This document shows positions 47,001 to 57,677 of a DNA stretch of 64,000 bases, piece by piece. The position numbers and the translations under genes were made by a program. Under the pieces are notes generated by a model that was not told the DNA's origin, ran no database searches, and saw only the letters and a program-made list of their open reading frames with translations. Where the stretch lies: contig OX421962.1 in assembly GCA_949128115.1 (NCBI GenBank), positions 97,390,935 through 97,454,934 on the forward strand. The letters are read 5' to 3'. Every line of letters begins with the position of its first letter. The stretch's first letter is position 1. Source of the stretch: Anaspis maculata (Eukaryota; Arthropoda; Insecta; Coleoptera; Scraptiidae).

Positions 47001-47295
47001 TATCTCAATTTGAAAACGCACCTAATTTTTAGGTGTTGCAGTTCAATTGTCAAGCAGTTTAGACCACTCGACCATCTCGCCTTCTGACAATCATTGTGAC
47101 ATTTTTTTATATAAACAAGAGGTGTAAAAAATGATTCAAAATGGGCATCTTTAAAACCGGCGGCGACTCTTATAGCAGGGGATGGAAGGTGGCTGTCGGG
47201 TATCGGAAGATTCATCGTATTGCCCACTATCGATTGAAACAGAAATTCTTCATAAAAGCGATCGACCCAGAATTTTGCAGTGGGCTCCCGCACTA
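44097..47295. repeat. 3.2-kb foldback with ~1.2-kb arms
   Basis: Outer arms 44097-44332 and about 47058-47295 match closely (GATAGTGGGCAATACGATGA and complement). Inner arms about 45028-45950 and 46140-47060 match through CACTCGATAGTCA, CGTTGGCACCCTGTATATG and CAATCCAATTATTGATGAGT. The left arm is opened by a 695-bp insertion at 44333-45027. The arms encode an apparently parallel open frame (44110-44305 plus; 47080-47330 minus) with the word FWVDRFYEEFLFQSIVGNTM; no family recognised. Confidence 0.85.
44333..45027. mobile_element. 695-bp element nested in the foldback arm, 47-bp TIRs
   Basis: Inverted repeats 44333-44379 and 44981-45027 differ at 2 of 47 positions and contain AGAGGTTCTAATCTCCGCGAA. 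TA (or CTA) is duplicated at the borders; the uninterrupted right arm near 47060 reads CAGTTTAGACCAC, an empty site. The AT-rich interior has no transposase. Confidence 0.85.
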
Positions 47296-48278
47296 TACCC
47301 TTATAGGCTATGTTCGTTTGGTGGTGAAACACCTGTATATTTCCTAACGTGAAATTCCTCACGTGTATCACATCAATGCAACAAAACAACGTAAATCTGA
47401 ATCCTAAGACTGCCTGAATCCTTATTAATAATACATTTCAAGCATTAGGTTTGGGCGGTAGGTATGACTTGGTAGGAGGTAGGTGGTAGAGGTATTGATT
47501 TTCTAAAACCGCTCATTTCGACAAAATTAGCCACCCATCAAGTTTTCGGAAACATTCACCGGCAACACCCACACAGGAATCTGTTATTACGTTGCGTGGC
47601 CAATTCAAATAAAAACCCCGATATCGCTCTTCGCCAAGATTTCCAGCTCTCAGCATCCACGAAACTTGACATAAAACGGCATGTGGCCGTGACAACAGTT
47701 TGTGATTTATATTGTTTATTATGCAGATGCTCTGTCTGCTCATTGACTTCAGCACTACTCGGCACTCAGGGGATTCAGCCCAAAAGTGTACCAGTACATG
47801 TGAGTGTAGACTGTAGACTGTAGAGTATAGATAATATGTAGTATATACCTTGCCTATACAATACCTGCCTAGTGCCAACCAATGTATGGTTAAAAAGATT
47901 CAGTGTCAAGTGAAAAAGGAGGTCGTTGTTGAGTGTTGCTCGCGCTCGGCGTTTACGTAAGCTGCACGGCTCAAGTTTGATTTGAACCTCCATAAGAGAG
48001 TCCGCACACCGTACACACATACCTTGGCACACTTTCACCCAATCCGCGAACGTTAATTCAGTCCACTTAGCTTTTATTTGCTGCTCCCGCAAGTCTCATG
48101 CGCTCCTCAGCAAGAGAACATAAATTCCATAGGTAGGTATATACCGTATATATAGATATACACATACCGGATTTAATATTTAATAATATGCACCCATATT
48201 CTGAGAATTTCAAATGGATGAAAAGAACTGTGAATTGAAGGTAGAAAAATGCAGCATTGCGTGTGTTGCACTGCACAG
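47296..48278. other. Intergenic, nothing recognised
   Basis: Several overlapping open frames at 47513-48092 on both strands, none with a domain or splice context. Confidence 0.35.
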
Positions 48279-48424
48279 TGGGTGGTATTAATAAAAAAAT
48301 GCGCTAAAAATAAGCATAAGCATTTGCTTAGATTTTTGAGAATGAGTTGCTAAGCAGACTTTCCCTAGCAACGCCTATGAAATTCAAGCGAATGCTTATG
48401 CTTATTTTTTATCAATACTACCCA
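48279..48424. mobile_element. 146-bp palindromic MITE
   Basis: Ends TGGGTGGTATTAATAAAAAAAT and ATTTTTTATCAATACTACCCA pair, continuing inward through AAGCATAAGCATT and complement. Core GCGCTAAAAATAAG resembles satellite tails elsewhere. Confidence 0.7.
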
Positions 48425-49166
48425 GTAGGTAACATTTTTGCGCTTTTATTGTTGTTGAAACATCTGACACCAGATAACTTCTTGTACCCCTTACAACTTA
48501 AGCTGTAAAGGTGGTCGCTACCTATACAGGGTCCGGGGCTGTACTACTGTACGGGGCTAGTATACAGGCGATCCATAATTCGCGGACACGGAGTCCACGA
48601 CGTAGTCCGGAGGGTGCTAACCAAAAATCAACGAAGATGAAGAATTGGCGCGTTTGGTATCATTTTCCACATTTCTGCACCAGCTCATTCCGTTTGAAAA
48701 GCCGAAATTGCAATAGTGCCATTTTCAGAAAAATGCCAGGCAGAGAAGTTTTTATTGCTTATACAGCGTGTTTAATGTTTAAAATTGATTGACCTTGTCG
48801 CTATGATGAAACAGGGATTGAACTAGGCTATATCCGCTCCCTAGGCATCCCATTATAATGCTAGAGTAACAAAGTCGGGAACTGTTATTCCGGCTTCTGA
48901 ATAATGTGACATACTGGTTATAAATGAGGTTGTAAACATCACCTCAAGAAATCGAATTATTATTGGATTGTATCGGATTGTATGAAAACAAAGGCTAGAA
49001 AAGATGCTAGAAGTGTTAGGCATCAACTTCCAGGCACTTTGTGATGCACCCGAGGATGCACAGACCTGTTTAAATTTTCGAAAATGAACAAAGTGCGGTT
49101 TTGCGTTAGTCATGGCAATATATAGGAATCGTTTATTATAGCATGAGCTGCAAACAGTCCTGAAAT
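48425..49166. other. Intergenic, nothing recognised
   Basis: A GC-richer patch at 48525-48620 begins ACAGGGTCCGGGG but no feature could be defined. Confidence 0.35.
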
Positions 49167-49382
49167 ATATTCCATACACTTTCTATTTTCAGTAGAATGA
49201 CTTATTGGAGCAAAAATAAAGTGACAAGCTGAGGGGCTGCAACTACGGCTGATGGCACCTGCAAAGTTTTGGAGCGAAACTATCAGCGACCATCGGTCGT
49301 ATTCCCCCAGCGCTCCAGCTTGTCACTTAATTTTTGCTCCAAAAAGTCATTCTACTGAAAATAGAAAGTGTATGGGATATAC
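49167..49382. mobile_element. MITE family TATCCCATACACTTTC, copy 3 (complete, 216 bp)
   Basis: Long inverted repeats of about 58 bp at each end (including CTATTTTCAGTAGAATGACT and TAAAGTGACAAGCTG) around a 90-bp centre. Best preserved of the three copies. Confidence 0.8.
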
Positions 49383-50474
49383 ATGATCGCAACAGGGCGG
49401 CAAGGTCAATCAATTTGAAAAGTCTGTAGTATGGAAGCATAGATCGTGCCGTGTGCAGCTTCGTGAAGATATATGTATAGAGCTATGTCTTAGTCAATTC
49501 CTGGACGATCAAGGACTATGAAAAATTATGGTGGAGGCGCCAAAATGGGCTTCATCTGATAATAAGAAACTGGCTGTAGCTCATTTGTTTTTCAAGGGAT
49601 TTCAACATCCAAAATTCGACATCTGAACCACCTACGTGCGTGCGACTTACGGTTCTTAAGCTATATACCTTTTCAAAGTCAATTTGCCCTTAGAGTTCAC
49701 CCTGTAGTTGCATAATAACAATTACCATGATTGATTTTCTGGATAACAATGACCTGCGTGGTTGGCAACGGATATTTGTCAATTCAAGGGTTGAAATACC
49801 TTCCTTAAAAAAGTCCCTTAATAAATTTATACAGGGTGGCCCAACGAAAACAGAACAGAGGGCTTTCACTCAGTCAGAGAGTTCTAGATGTAGCGTTCCA
49901 AAAGGCTTACCTGATCCTTAGAGTGTGGTGTGACCGGCCCTGCTCGGCTACAGTGGAGATGGCTGGGTTCACTGATGTCAAATAAGGCGCCACGGATTTG
50001 TTCGGCACACCACCTGAGAATACACAATATTGCGTGAACGCTTAGTGCATGCGCTAAAAAATGAGGTGATTCGTTCTAAGTCCTCCATATGTTACGCTAT
50101 AAAATAGGTGATTCTCAAACTAAGCTCAATGGATTATGCGTCGTTTTCAAGTAGAAGTGGTTACATAGAAAAATCGGAGTAACCCTTGCAACCTATTCAT
50201 GAAAGCACATATGTTGGGGATCATTCCCAAATGCCCCAAATTACGAAATAAAAAAACATTGAACACTTCAACCATAACATTCAAATTTACCGCGAAATTG
50301 TCTGGGGATATTCCATTAATTCAGTGCTGTATTGTATTGACGACAGCATGGTGTGGCGACAGTCGGTCCTCTGAGTGGCATACACTTTTTCGAGCGCCGA
50401 ATATGCATTTTAAATCGGAAGACTTCACAAGTTGCTGATAGAACTGTACAAAACGTTACGTCAAACACTGAAAT
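49383..50474. other. Intergenic, nothing firm recognised
   Basis: Contains isolated CAGGGTGG (49832) and CACCCTGTA (49699-49707) words, which may be orphan ends of the TA-flanked family. Confidence 0.35.
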
Positions 50475-50672
50475 CAATGTCATTGTCGAGTTCTGGGCCG
50501 CTATTCTTGAATCGTGTGAGTCCCTGGGAGTAAAATACATTCCGCAGTACACTGAAGTAGCGATGTTGCCTAAAATCGTGGTTTTTAGGCAACTTTAGCT
50601 ACAGAAGTGTAGTACGGATTATATAAAACTCCCAGGGACTTTTCTCAGACGATTCAAAAATAGCGGCCCTGA
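50475..50672. repeat. Inverted repeat
   Basis: GCCGCTATTCTTGAATCGTG...GAGTCCCTGGGAG (50498-50533) pairs with CTCCCAGGGACTTTT...GATTCAAAAATAGCGGCC (50630-50670). Outer words GCGCAATATTGTGTATTA (50740) and TACACAATATTGCGTG (50022) extend the symmetry. Confidence 0.55.
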
Positions 50673-50860
50673 ACATGCGCGATGACAACTTGTCACCGTT
50701 TTCTTAGTTCGCATGACATCCGTGTCAGAGCGCCACTTCCGCGCAATATTGTGTATTACCTGTTTATCCAAATACGACAAATCCGAACCTGTATGAAAAA
50801 AGGATTCGAGAAGACAAAAACTAACAGAATCTATCACAATGTTTACAGTCAAGACAAGGC

Positions 50861-51385
50861 TTTATTCACAATAATTCAAGTCGATGAACAACGATTATAC
50901 ATAACAATAACAAAAGATGCCTAACCGAAACAAAGTAAGGTGTGGTAGACTTGACGAATCTCAAATCTCAAAGTGCTGAAGGCGCCGCAAAACTGCACGG
51001 AGGCAATACTTTCTTCCAAACGCAAACGAAAGTTCAGATATCTGCCCTCTTCCCTCCAGCCGGCGGTACGGCAATGTGTAGAGGACAACCGGCAGCGTGG
51101 TCGGGAGGCAGACGAAGTCAGGAACACCGGCGCAGAGAGCGAGGATGTATCGGACATTCGCACCTGCGGTCCGGGGGTGAAAGACGGAGTCAAGGTCAAC
51201 CGTGCGCTTGTCGGCCCCGGTGCTTGGATGGACCGACCATCAACATCCAGGCACCACATTGCGGCTCGGTGAGTCCGGATGGTCTGGCAGAGGGGTACAA
51301 TGAGTCCAATAATGAGGCCTACGTGCCAGGTGAAACTGTGTTCCACCGACTCCCCCAAAATGGAATCCAGATCTGTCCTCTTTGA
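50861..51385 (-). CDS. Candidate terminal exon of an unrecognised gene
   Basis: A GC-rich island in AT-rich sequence with a minus-strand open frame of 160 codons (51403 down to the stop at 50921) and AATAAA on the same strand at 50866-50861, 55 bases beyond the stop, as expected of a 3' terminal exon. Possible splice acceptors lie upstream (TTCTCCTTCAAAG near 51385-51397). The frame has a hydrophobic stretch HVGLIIGLIVPLC early on, then a Ser/Thr/Pro-rich part; I recognise no domain. A plus-strand frame (50942-51385, 147 codons) overlaps and cannot be excluded. The upstream exons were not found. It could also be a processed transcript relic or a non-coding RNA exon. Confidence 0.35.
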
Positions 51386-51403
51386 AGGAGAAAATAATAT
51401 CAA

Positions 51404-52296
51404 ATTGAGCTACTGTGTGTAGTATATCCTGCGTAATTATTAGACAGTTGGGAACAAAACGTAAAATTTACACTTTCAAAAAAAAAAGAAACCTCAATTG
51501 CAACGTCAATTCGCGAGCTGAGAACTAGGTATAATGTTCTATACTGGTCACAATTTGAAGTGGGTCACCCCAAAAATTTGTTCGATTTTTAATCTCTGCC
51601 AATCTCTTGAAAATCATCGGATTTTGAAATAACTTACATCAACTCCAAGACAAATCCTTCTACTTTCACCATCTGCAAGTGATTGTTGGCTCGTGACAGC
51701 GATATGTTTAATACAAGGTGATAAAGAATGCCTTGTAATTTTGTACTTTTTTGCAATGGTACAGGAACTTTCGTGTCCACCTGTAATTTTGGATTTTGCT
51801 GTATTTGGTAACCAATAGTATGAGGAACTCATTGTTTCTTAGCTTGATGCTCCAGGTTGCATAGTTACAGAAATACGATTTTTTTTTCATGAGGTGATTT
51901 TTCGCGCTGCACTGTTTCTAATTTTCACAGGTGACTTCAAGTGGCGGAGTAAGGAAATCGGGCCCTGGGCGGAATTCTAAGATGAGGCCCCTAAGAAGTG
52001 AAAGTTGAGAATATGAAGGGGGGCGGCAGTCTTTTTGGCCCGCCCTGCCCCGCCGTGATTGAGCAAAAGCATAAGAAACAAAACAAGTGAGTATGCCTTC
52101 ACGTGCGTGAGTCTCAGTAGCGCATTTTCTCAAAGAGGCATATTGTGAACGTAAAGAAATTTGGTTGAAGGAGAAACACCATTCCTTGCCCACTTTCTTC
52201 ATTCGAAACTCATTGTGATATTTTGTTATCAGAATGGGGTACTTGCCAATGAAATAGATTTGGATGAAAATTCTTTCACTCATCAATATTTATTTA
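51404..52296. other. Intergenic, nothing firm recognised
   Basis: The GC-richer piece at 51940-52060 shares TGGCGGAGTAAGGAAATCGGGCCC-like wording with no other part of the window. 52237-52258 is a dispersed repeat shared with 25192-25210. Confidence 0.35.
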
Positions 52297-53760
52297 TTTG
52301 AGGGCGAGAGCTGGGAGCGGGGACTAATCAACAGTAGTCTATTCTTTCCCATTTTTAGTCGGCTATCCATATAGCGAAAGAATTAGATCGCTATGTCTTC
52401 GGGTTTATGTTTTCCATTTATCTCTTACTTTAAGGGCAACGTGTGGGGGTGGCAGCATTCGGTGAAGTAACTGTTGCACAGTTAGAGTTAGGAGTTTCTA
52501 AATGTTTAAGGAAATATGACAATCAGTGAAAATTGTGAAAGTTGCATTTTTTTGTTTGGGGGCGGGAGCTGGAGGCGGCGACTAATCAAAAGTGGCCTAT
52601 CTCTTCCCATTTTTAGTCAGCTATCTATATAGCGAAACAATTTGATCGCTATGTCTTCAGGGTTATGTTTTACATTTATCTCTTACTTTGGGGGCGGCGT
52701 GTGGGAGCGGCAAAGTTTGGCAAAGAAATTCTCCCACGCAGTTTGAGTTGGAGGTTTCTGAATGTTTGAGGTAACATTAAAATGTAAATCAGTGGAAATT
52801 ATTGGAAGTTGCACTTTTTTCTTTTGGGGGTGGAAGTTGGAGGCGGCGTCATATCAAAAGTAGCCTATTCTTTCTAATTTTTAGTAAGCTATCTATATAG
52901 CGGAAGAATTAGATCGTTATGTTTTCGAGTTTATGTTTTTCATTCATCTCTCACTTTGATGGCAGCGTATGGGGGCGGCAGCATTCGGCAAAGTAACTGT
53001 TGCACAGTTTGAGTTGAAAGTTACTAAATGTAAGGGAAATATGACAATCAGTGAAAATTGTGAAAGTTGCATTTTTTTGTTTGGAGGCGGCAGCTGGAGG
53101 CGGCGGCTAATTAAAAGTGGCCTATCTTTTTCCAATTTCAGTCAGCTATCAATATAGTGAAAGAATTAGATCGCTATGTCTTCAGGTTCATGTTTTACAT
53201 TTATCTCTCACTTTGGGGGCGGCGTGTGAGAGCGGCAGAGTTTGGCAAAGAAATTCTTGCACAGTTTGAGTCAAGAGTTTCTTGATGTTCGAGGTAACAT
53301 TATCAGCTGAATCAGTGAAAATTGTTGAAAGTTGCACTTTTTTTCTTTTGGGGGCAGAAGCTGGAGGCGGCGCCATATCAAAAGTAGCCTATCCTTTTCC
53401 ATTTTCAGTCAGCTATCCCATATAGCGAAAAACTTGGATCGCTATGTCTTCGGTTTCATGTTTTTCATTTATCTCTTACTTTGGGGGCGGCGTGTGGGAG
53501 CGGCAGCGTTCGGCTGAGCAAATGTTGCACAATTTGAGTTGGCAGTTCCTAAATGTTAAAGGGAACATCTCAATCAGTAACATTTGTGAAAGTTGCACTT
53601 TTTATCGTTTGGGGGCGGAATCTGGGGGCGGCGACTAACCAAAAGTAGCCTATCCTTTCCCATTTTTAGTCAGCTATTTATATACCGAAAGAATCAGATC
53701 GCTATGTCTTCGGGTTTATGTTTTTCATTTTAAAGTGATTGGGGGCGGTTTTTAGCAGTT
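52297..53760 (+). repeat. Satellite-like array, ~265-bp unit, about 5.5 copies
   Basis: The unit is marked by GGGGGCGG(G/C)AGCTGGAGGCGGCG, then TATAGCGAAA(A)GAATTAGATCGCTATGTCTTC and TTTGGGGGCGGCGTGTGGGAGCGGCA. Markers recur near 52297, 52555, 52828, 53083, 53349 and 53610, a period of about 255-273 bp. Copies differ at many sites, so the array is not recently homogenised. Alternate units look more alike than neighbours. Confidence 0.85.
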
Positions 53761-54120
53761 TTTTCATGTCGGCGGCGCATATTGAAGACGGAATGTTTCT
53801 TGCCTTACGTTTATAAGTGGCAACTATGTATTATTCAGAAAATGAGATTACCAGAGCATCAGGTCTGGTAGAAAGTGCAATATTATGTTATTTCAAGTTT
53901 ATCGGGGGCGGTTTTCTGTATGTTGGCGGCGCAATATGGACATCCAATATAGCCTAGCCCTCCTTTGGGAGTGGCAGCCATGTAACAGCGGAAAAATTAG
54001 AAAGCTAGGTCGTCTAGTTTGGGAGGAGTTCGAGGAACGGACGGACGGACGGACGGACGGACGGACAAAGCGGTTGCAATAGCGATTTTCATCAAGATGG
54101 AAAATGCGCTAAAAATGAGT
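53761..54120 (+). repeat. Degenerate array end with (GGAC)n and GCGCTAAAA tail
   Basis: Two shorter relatives of the unit (GGGGGCGGTTTT near 53740 and 53905), then GGACGGACGGACGGACGGAC near 54039-54064 and AAAATGCGCTAAAA. The same closing structure ends the array in the eIF4B intron, so both belong to one superfamily. Confidence 0.7.
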
Positions 54121-54227
54121 TGTTAACTTGACTATAAAACTAAAAGTAAAACCGTTCAATGATCATATTCAAAGATTTGCCTCGTTATCCTTGACATTTC
54201 ACATCAATCGGTCAGATGTGCCACACA

Positions 54228-56160
54228 GTGGCGTAGTCAGAATTTGAGGGCGGAGAGGGCGGGTAGGGCAAAGGCAACGACGCGAGGGCGTAAGTCCGCG
54301 AGAGGTAGCGCCACAGACGACATTTTTTGAGTATAATAATAATTATGCTGATAATACTCGGTATATTTCATGCGTTCTGCGACTTTGGTTTTTGACATTT
54401 TCACGAAAATTACTTGATAAACAACTCCTTTTCAGATAAATTTTGCTTTTCTTGAAAATTTGTGCCAGAAATGTTTTCCGTATCGGTTTAGTGTGGGATG
54501 AAGTGCCGTGGGCGCTTGGGAGGTAGGGAGGTAGGTAGTAGGTAGGGGACTGGGGTCATTCACCCACCCTCGCCCCCATTGAGTATGCCACTGACCACCA
54601 GTACCTACAATAAGAAATTTGAGGCTCCAGCTTTGGATCTTGAATTGGATTTGAAATGTTGACTCAATGCTAAAACTTACTCGTATGTACAAAATTTAAA
54701 ATAATATGAATTTCTACTACCTGCAGGCCTGCAGCGCGAGGTGAGATAATTTTATTGTTTTGTGTTTCCCCTCTTTTGAAAAGAAATAATAAAATACAAA
54801 ATTTCGAAAGTTGACGCCTCTGGCACTCAGATATCTGGGACCGGGGTCCTTTAAGCCTAAAGTGAAAATAATTCATGGAGATTCCGTGATACAGACACAC
54901 CTCTATTGCCTGTGTGTAGGCCCTCAAACCTGTTGTCATGGGCAGTGCCGTCTTAAGGCATGGGCCCAAAGGGCCTGTGCCCAGGGCCCCGGCTTTTTTG
55001 GGGGCCCCCGAAGCCTCCCTAAATTTCAAAACTAAAGACTATTTTTGTGAAAAATATTTTTCTCATATCCTGTTGACAACGTTTATTTATTTATGTCACT
55101 TTTTGAGCTGATCGTGCGCCCCCTTACCTCCCAAGCACCCATGGCGCTTCATCCCACGAGACGAATCCAGAAAAGACCGGTTTTCTGTCGAAATATTTCA
55201 AGAAGCCCGAACTTTTAGACCAAGAGCTAGCAACATTCTATTTACCTCATAAGCAAAATGCGGTTTGACTTTTGGGGCATGTAGAGATTATGATTTGCCT
55301 CCATAAAATATTTGTCTTATGAAAAACATGCCTTGCTTTCTCTCAAGGCAAGCAAAGAAATGGGTCATTTGACAGCAATATTCAAGAGCGGTTTTTTTAG
55401 TGTTCTTAATCGATATAAATATCAATTTTATCAGGAATGGATAGGTTGAACTATCTTTCAACTAAATTGAATGGGAAGGAATCTCGGAATATGTATATTA
55501 AAAACTACCAAAAACCAGACTTTCTCAACTGCCATGTTCAAGCTAGTGGGCTAGGCCGAACTGTTTGGATCGCATTTGATGGCTGATTCTCGAATTACGC
55601 CTACTAGAAAAACTGATGCCAACTTCCGTCCGCTTGGAAATCAGGTTTTTGGTAGTTTCTGATACATTTCGATATTCGTTTTCATCCAATTTAGTTGAAA
55701 GATAGTTCAGACTATCCATTCCTGATAAAATTGACATTCATATTCATATCGATTGAGAACTCCAGAAAATCCGCTGTTGAATACTGCTGTCAAATGGCAC
55801 ATTTCTTTGCTTGTCCTGTGAGAAAGCAAGGAGTGTTTTTCATAAGACAAATATTTTATGGAAGACCATAATAATCTCTACATGTCCCAGAAGTCAAACC
55901 GCATTTTGCTTATGAGGTAAATAAAACGTTGCTAGCTCTTGGTCTATTTTTGTGAAAAAAAGTTTGTTCAATAAGTAATTGTGCTAGAGAAGTCAGAAAG
56001 TGACTTCACAAAAACCTTGAAATATGCCGATTACATATTATCAGCATTATTATTATCATATCAAAAAATTCGCCAGAGGCGCTACCACTTCCAAACTTGC
56101 GCCCTCGTCATCGGCACCTTTGCCTCCTTTGCCCTCAAATTTTGGCTACGCCACTGGGTT
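54228..56160. repeat. Nested inverted repeats with CAGTGGCGTAG-type ends
   Basis: CAGTGGCGTAGTCAGAATTTGAGG at the left (54226 onward) pairs with CAAATTTTGGCTACGCCACTG (about 56137-56157). Within, 54945-55030 (CAGTGCCGTCTTAAGGCATG) pairs with the region 56220-56300 just outside, and arms about 55195-55520 pair with 55640-55950 (GAACTATCTTTCAACTAAAT and complement). CAGTGGCGTA ends resemble hAT-type termini; no transposase. Confidence 0.6.
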
Positions 56161-56565
56161 TGTAGGCCTCATTTCACTGGGCCTGCGGTGCTGTTTGCCT
56201 TACTCGCGGTCTTTTTTTTGCATACCTTCATAAGGCATAAGGGGAGCCCCTCACTGCCTTGTGCCCAGGGCCCCATTTGTTCAAAAGACGGCACTGGTCA
56301 TGGGGCCTGCCAACGTAATTTTAAAATGGAAAAAAAAGAACAACAATGTTACTCACCTAAATATTATGCGAAAAAAATGACCATTAAAGGAAAGAATTGG
56401 AATTGTTGGATTTTATCCCAATTTTTGTTGCAGTATTTTTCACATACAAGAGGAATTAGGGGCCCCATCAGATGACTGAAGCCCCGACACCCGACCGCTT
56501 TTTTTTCTTTTTCGCTGGCACGCAGGCGGCAAATAGGCCAGGCCCGGCCCTGTCCGTACTTTGTA

Positions 56566-57548
56566 TTTCTGTACCTCAGAGGCAAAGTATGTTAAGTCAA
56601 AAATTTCTTTTATCTACAAGCGTTAAATAATACCCGTCACTTTTAGCACGTCGTCATGGGCGACGTGAAAAAATGATGATTCTGCGCATTCCTGTCATAT
56701 TTTCAATAAATTCTGACATTTACCAAACATTTCAAAGACCATTGTAGATAAAATCCTGTACGATACACGCGTTAAAAGTGTCTTATTTTGTTCGCGGGGT
56801 TGCTCTACTCGCTAATGCTCGTTTCGCAAGCGTCCCCGCTCACAAAATAATATCTGTCACTTTTAACACTCGTATCGTAAATAGCTATTATTCACAACCA
56901 CTATAGTAACAGACTCATTACTGACTTTTAAAAAGTTGGAAAAAGACGCTTTGTTGATGATTTTTTTTCCGCCTCCGAAATCACTTTCCGCCCCGGCTAG
57001 AGGGAGGAAAGTGCATGGCCTCCTTGATTGATTTACAATTGACAGATGGATGACGGAATGACAGGTGTGGAGAGCGAGGTGGAGAGGCAAGAGCAAACGC
57101 AGTTTTGTAAGGTTAAGGGTGCCAGTTATTATTATGGTATAGTGTTTATGATATAATTATTGATGATTCTAATAGCCTAATTGACTATTTAAACTCCGAA
57201 TCTTCATTCTAACCATTTTAAATGGTTGTGAATAAAATAGTATACATACTCTCGGCGGTAATTGCTCCATTCCTGCTTCGAGCATAGCTGCGAGCTTTGC
57301 TCGCAGCTATCTTGCTCTCAGCAGTGATGAAGCACTTCCCGCCTCGGTATGTAATATACTATTTACTACCTATACATTGTTGGTCTTAGCTCTAGAACGA
57401 AAAATGATATATAATTGATATTTGCACATTATGTATATCTTTAGTGATAGTTTTCTATTGAGATGAAAAACTTGGTGAAAATAATTCATTTTTCAAAAAA
57501 ACCTGCAATTGGACTTGAAATTTGGACTTTGCCTCTGGGGTACAGATT
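56566..57548. mobile_element. 983-bp element with 23-bp inverted ends and nested palindromes
   Basis: CTGTACCTCAGAGGCAAAGT (56569-56588) pairs with ACTTTGCCTCTGGGGTACAG (57526-57545). Inside are a palindrome at 56761-56877 and a second at about 56878-57370 containing TGCGAGCTTTGCTCGCA. No coding capacity. Confidence 0.55.
56761..56877. mobile_element. 117-bp palindromic MITE
   Basis: CGATAC(A)CGCGTTAAAAGTG pairs with CACTTTTAACACTCGTATCG, continuing through TATTTTGTTCGCGGGG and complement. Confidence 0.6.
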
Positions 57549-57677
57549 TGTAATGAGTATCAGAGCTGATACAGATTACAATTTTGGCATTAATTCAATA
57601 ATAAGCTAGAAAAAATATCAAAAATATCGATTTTGCGATAAAGTTGCTGATTGTACAAGAATTCACCTTACCTGATA

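Noticed and set aside
52297..53760. CRISPR-like regular spacing
   Set aside because: Units are long, contiguous and diverged with no short repeat plus unique spacer pattern, and the DNA is eukaryotic.
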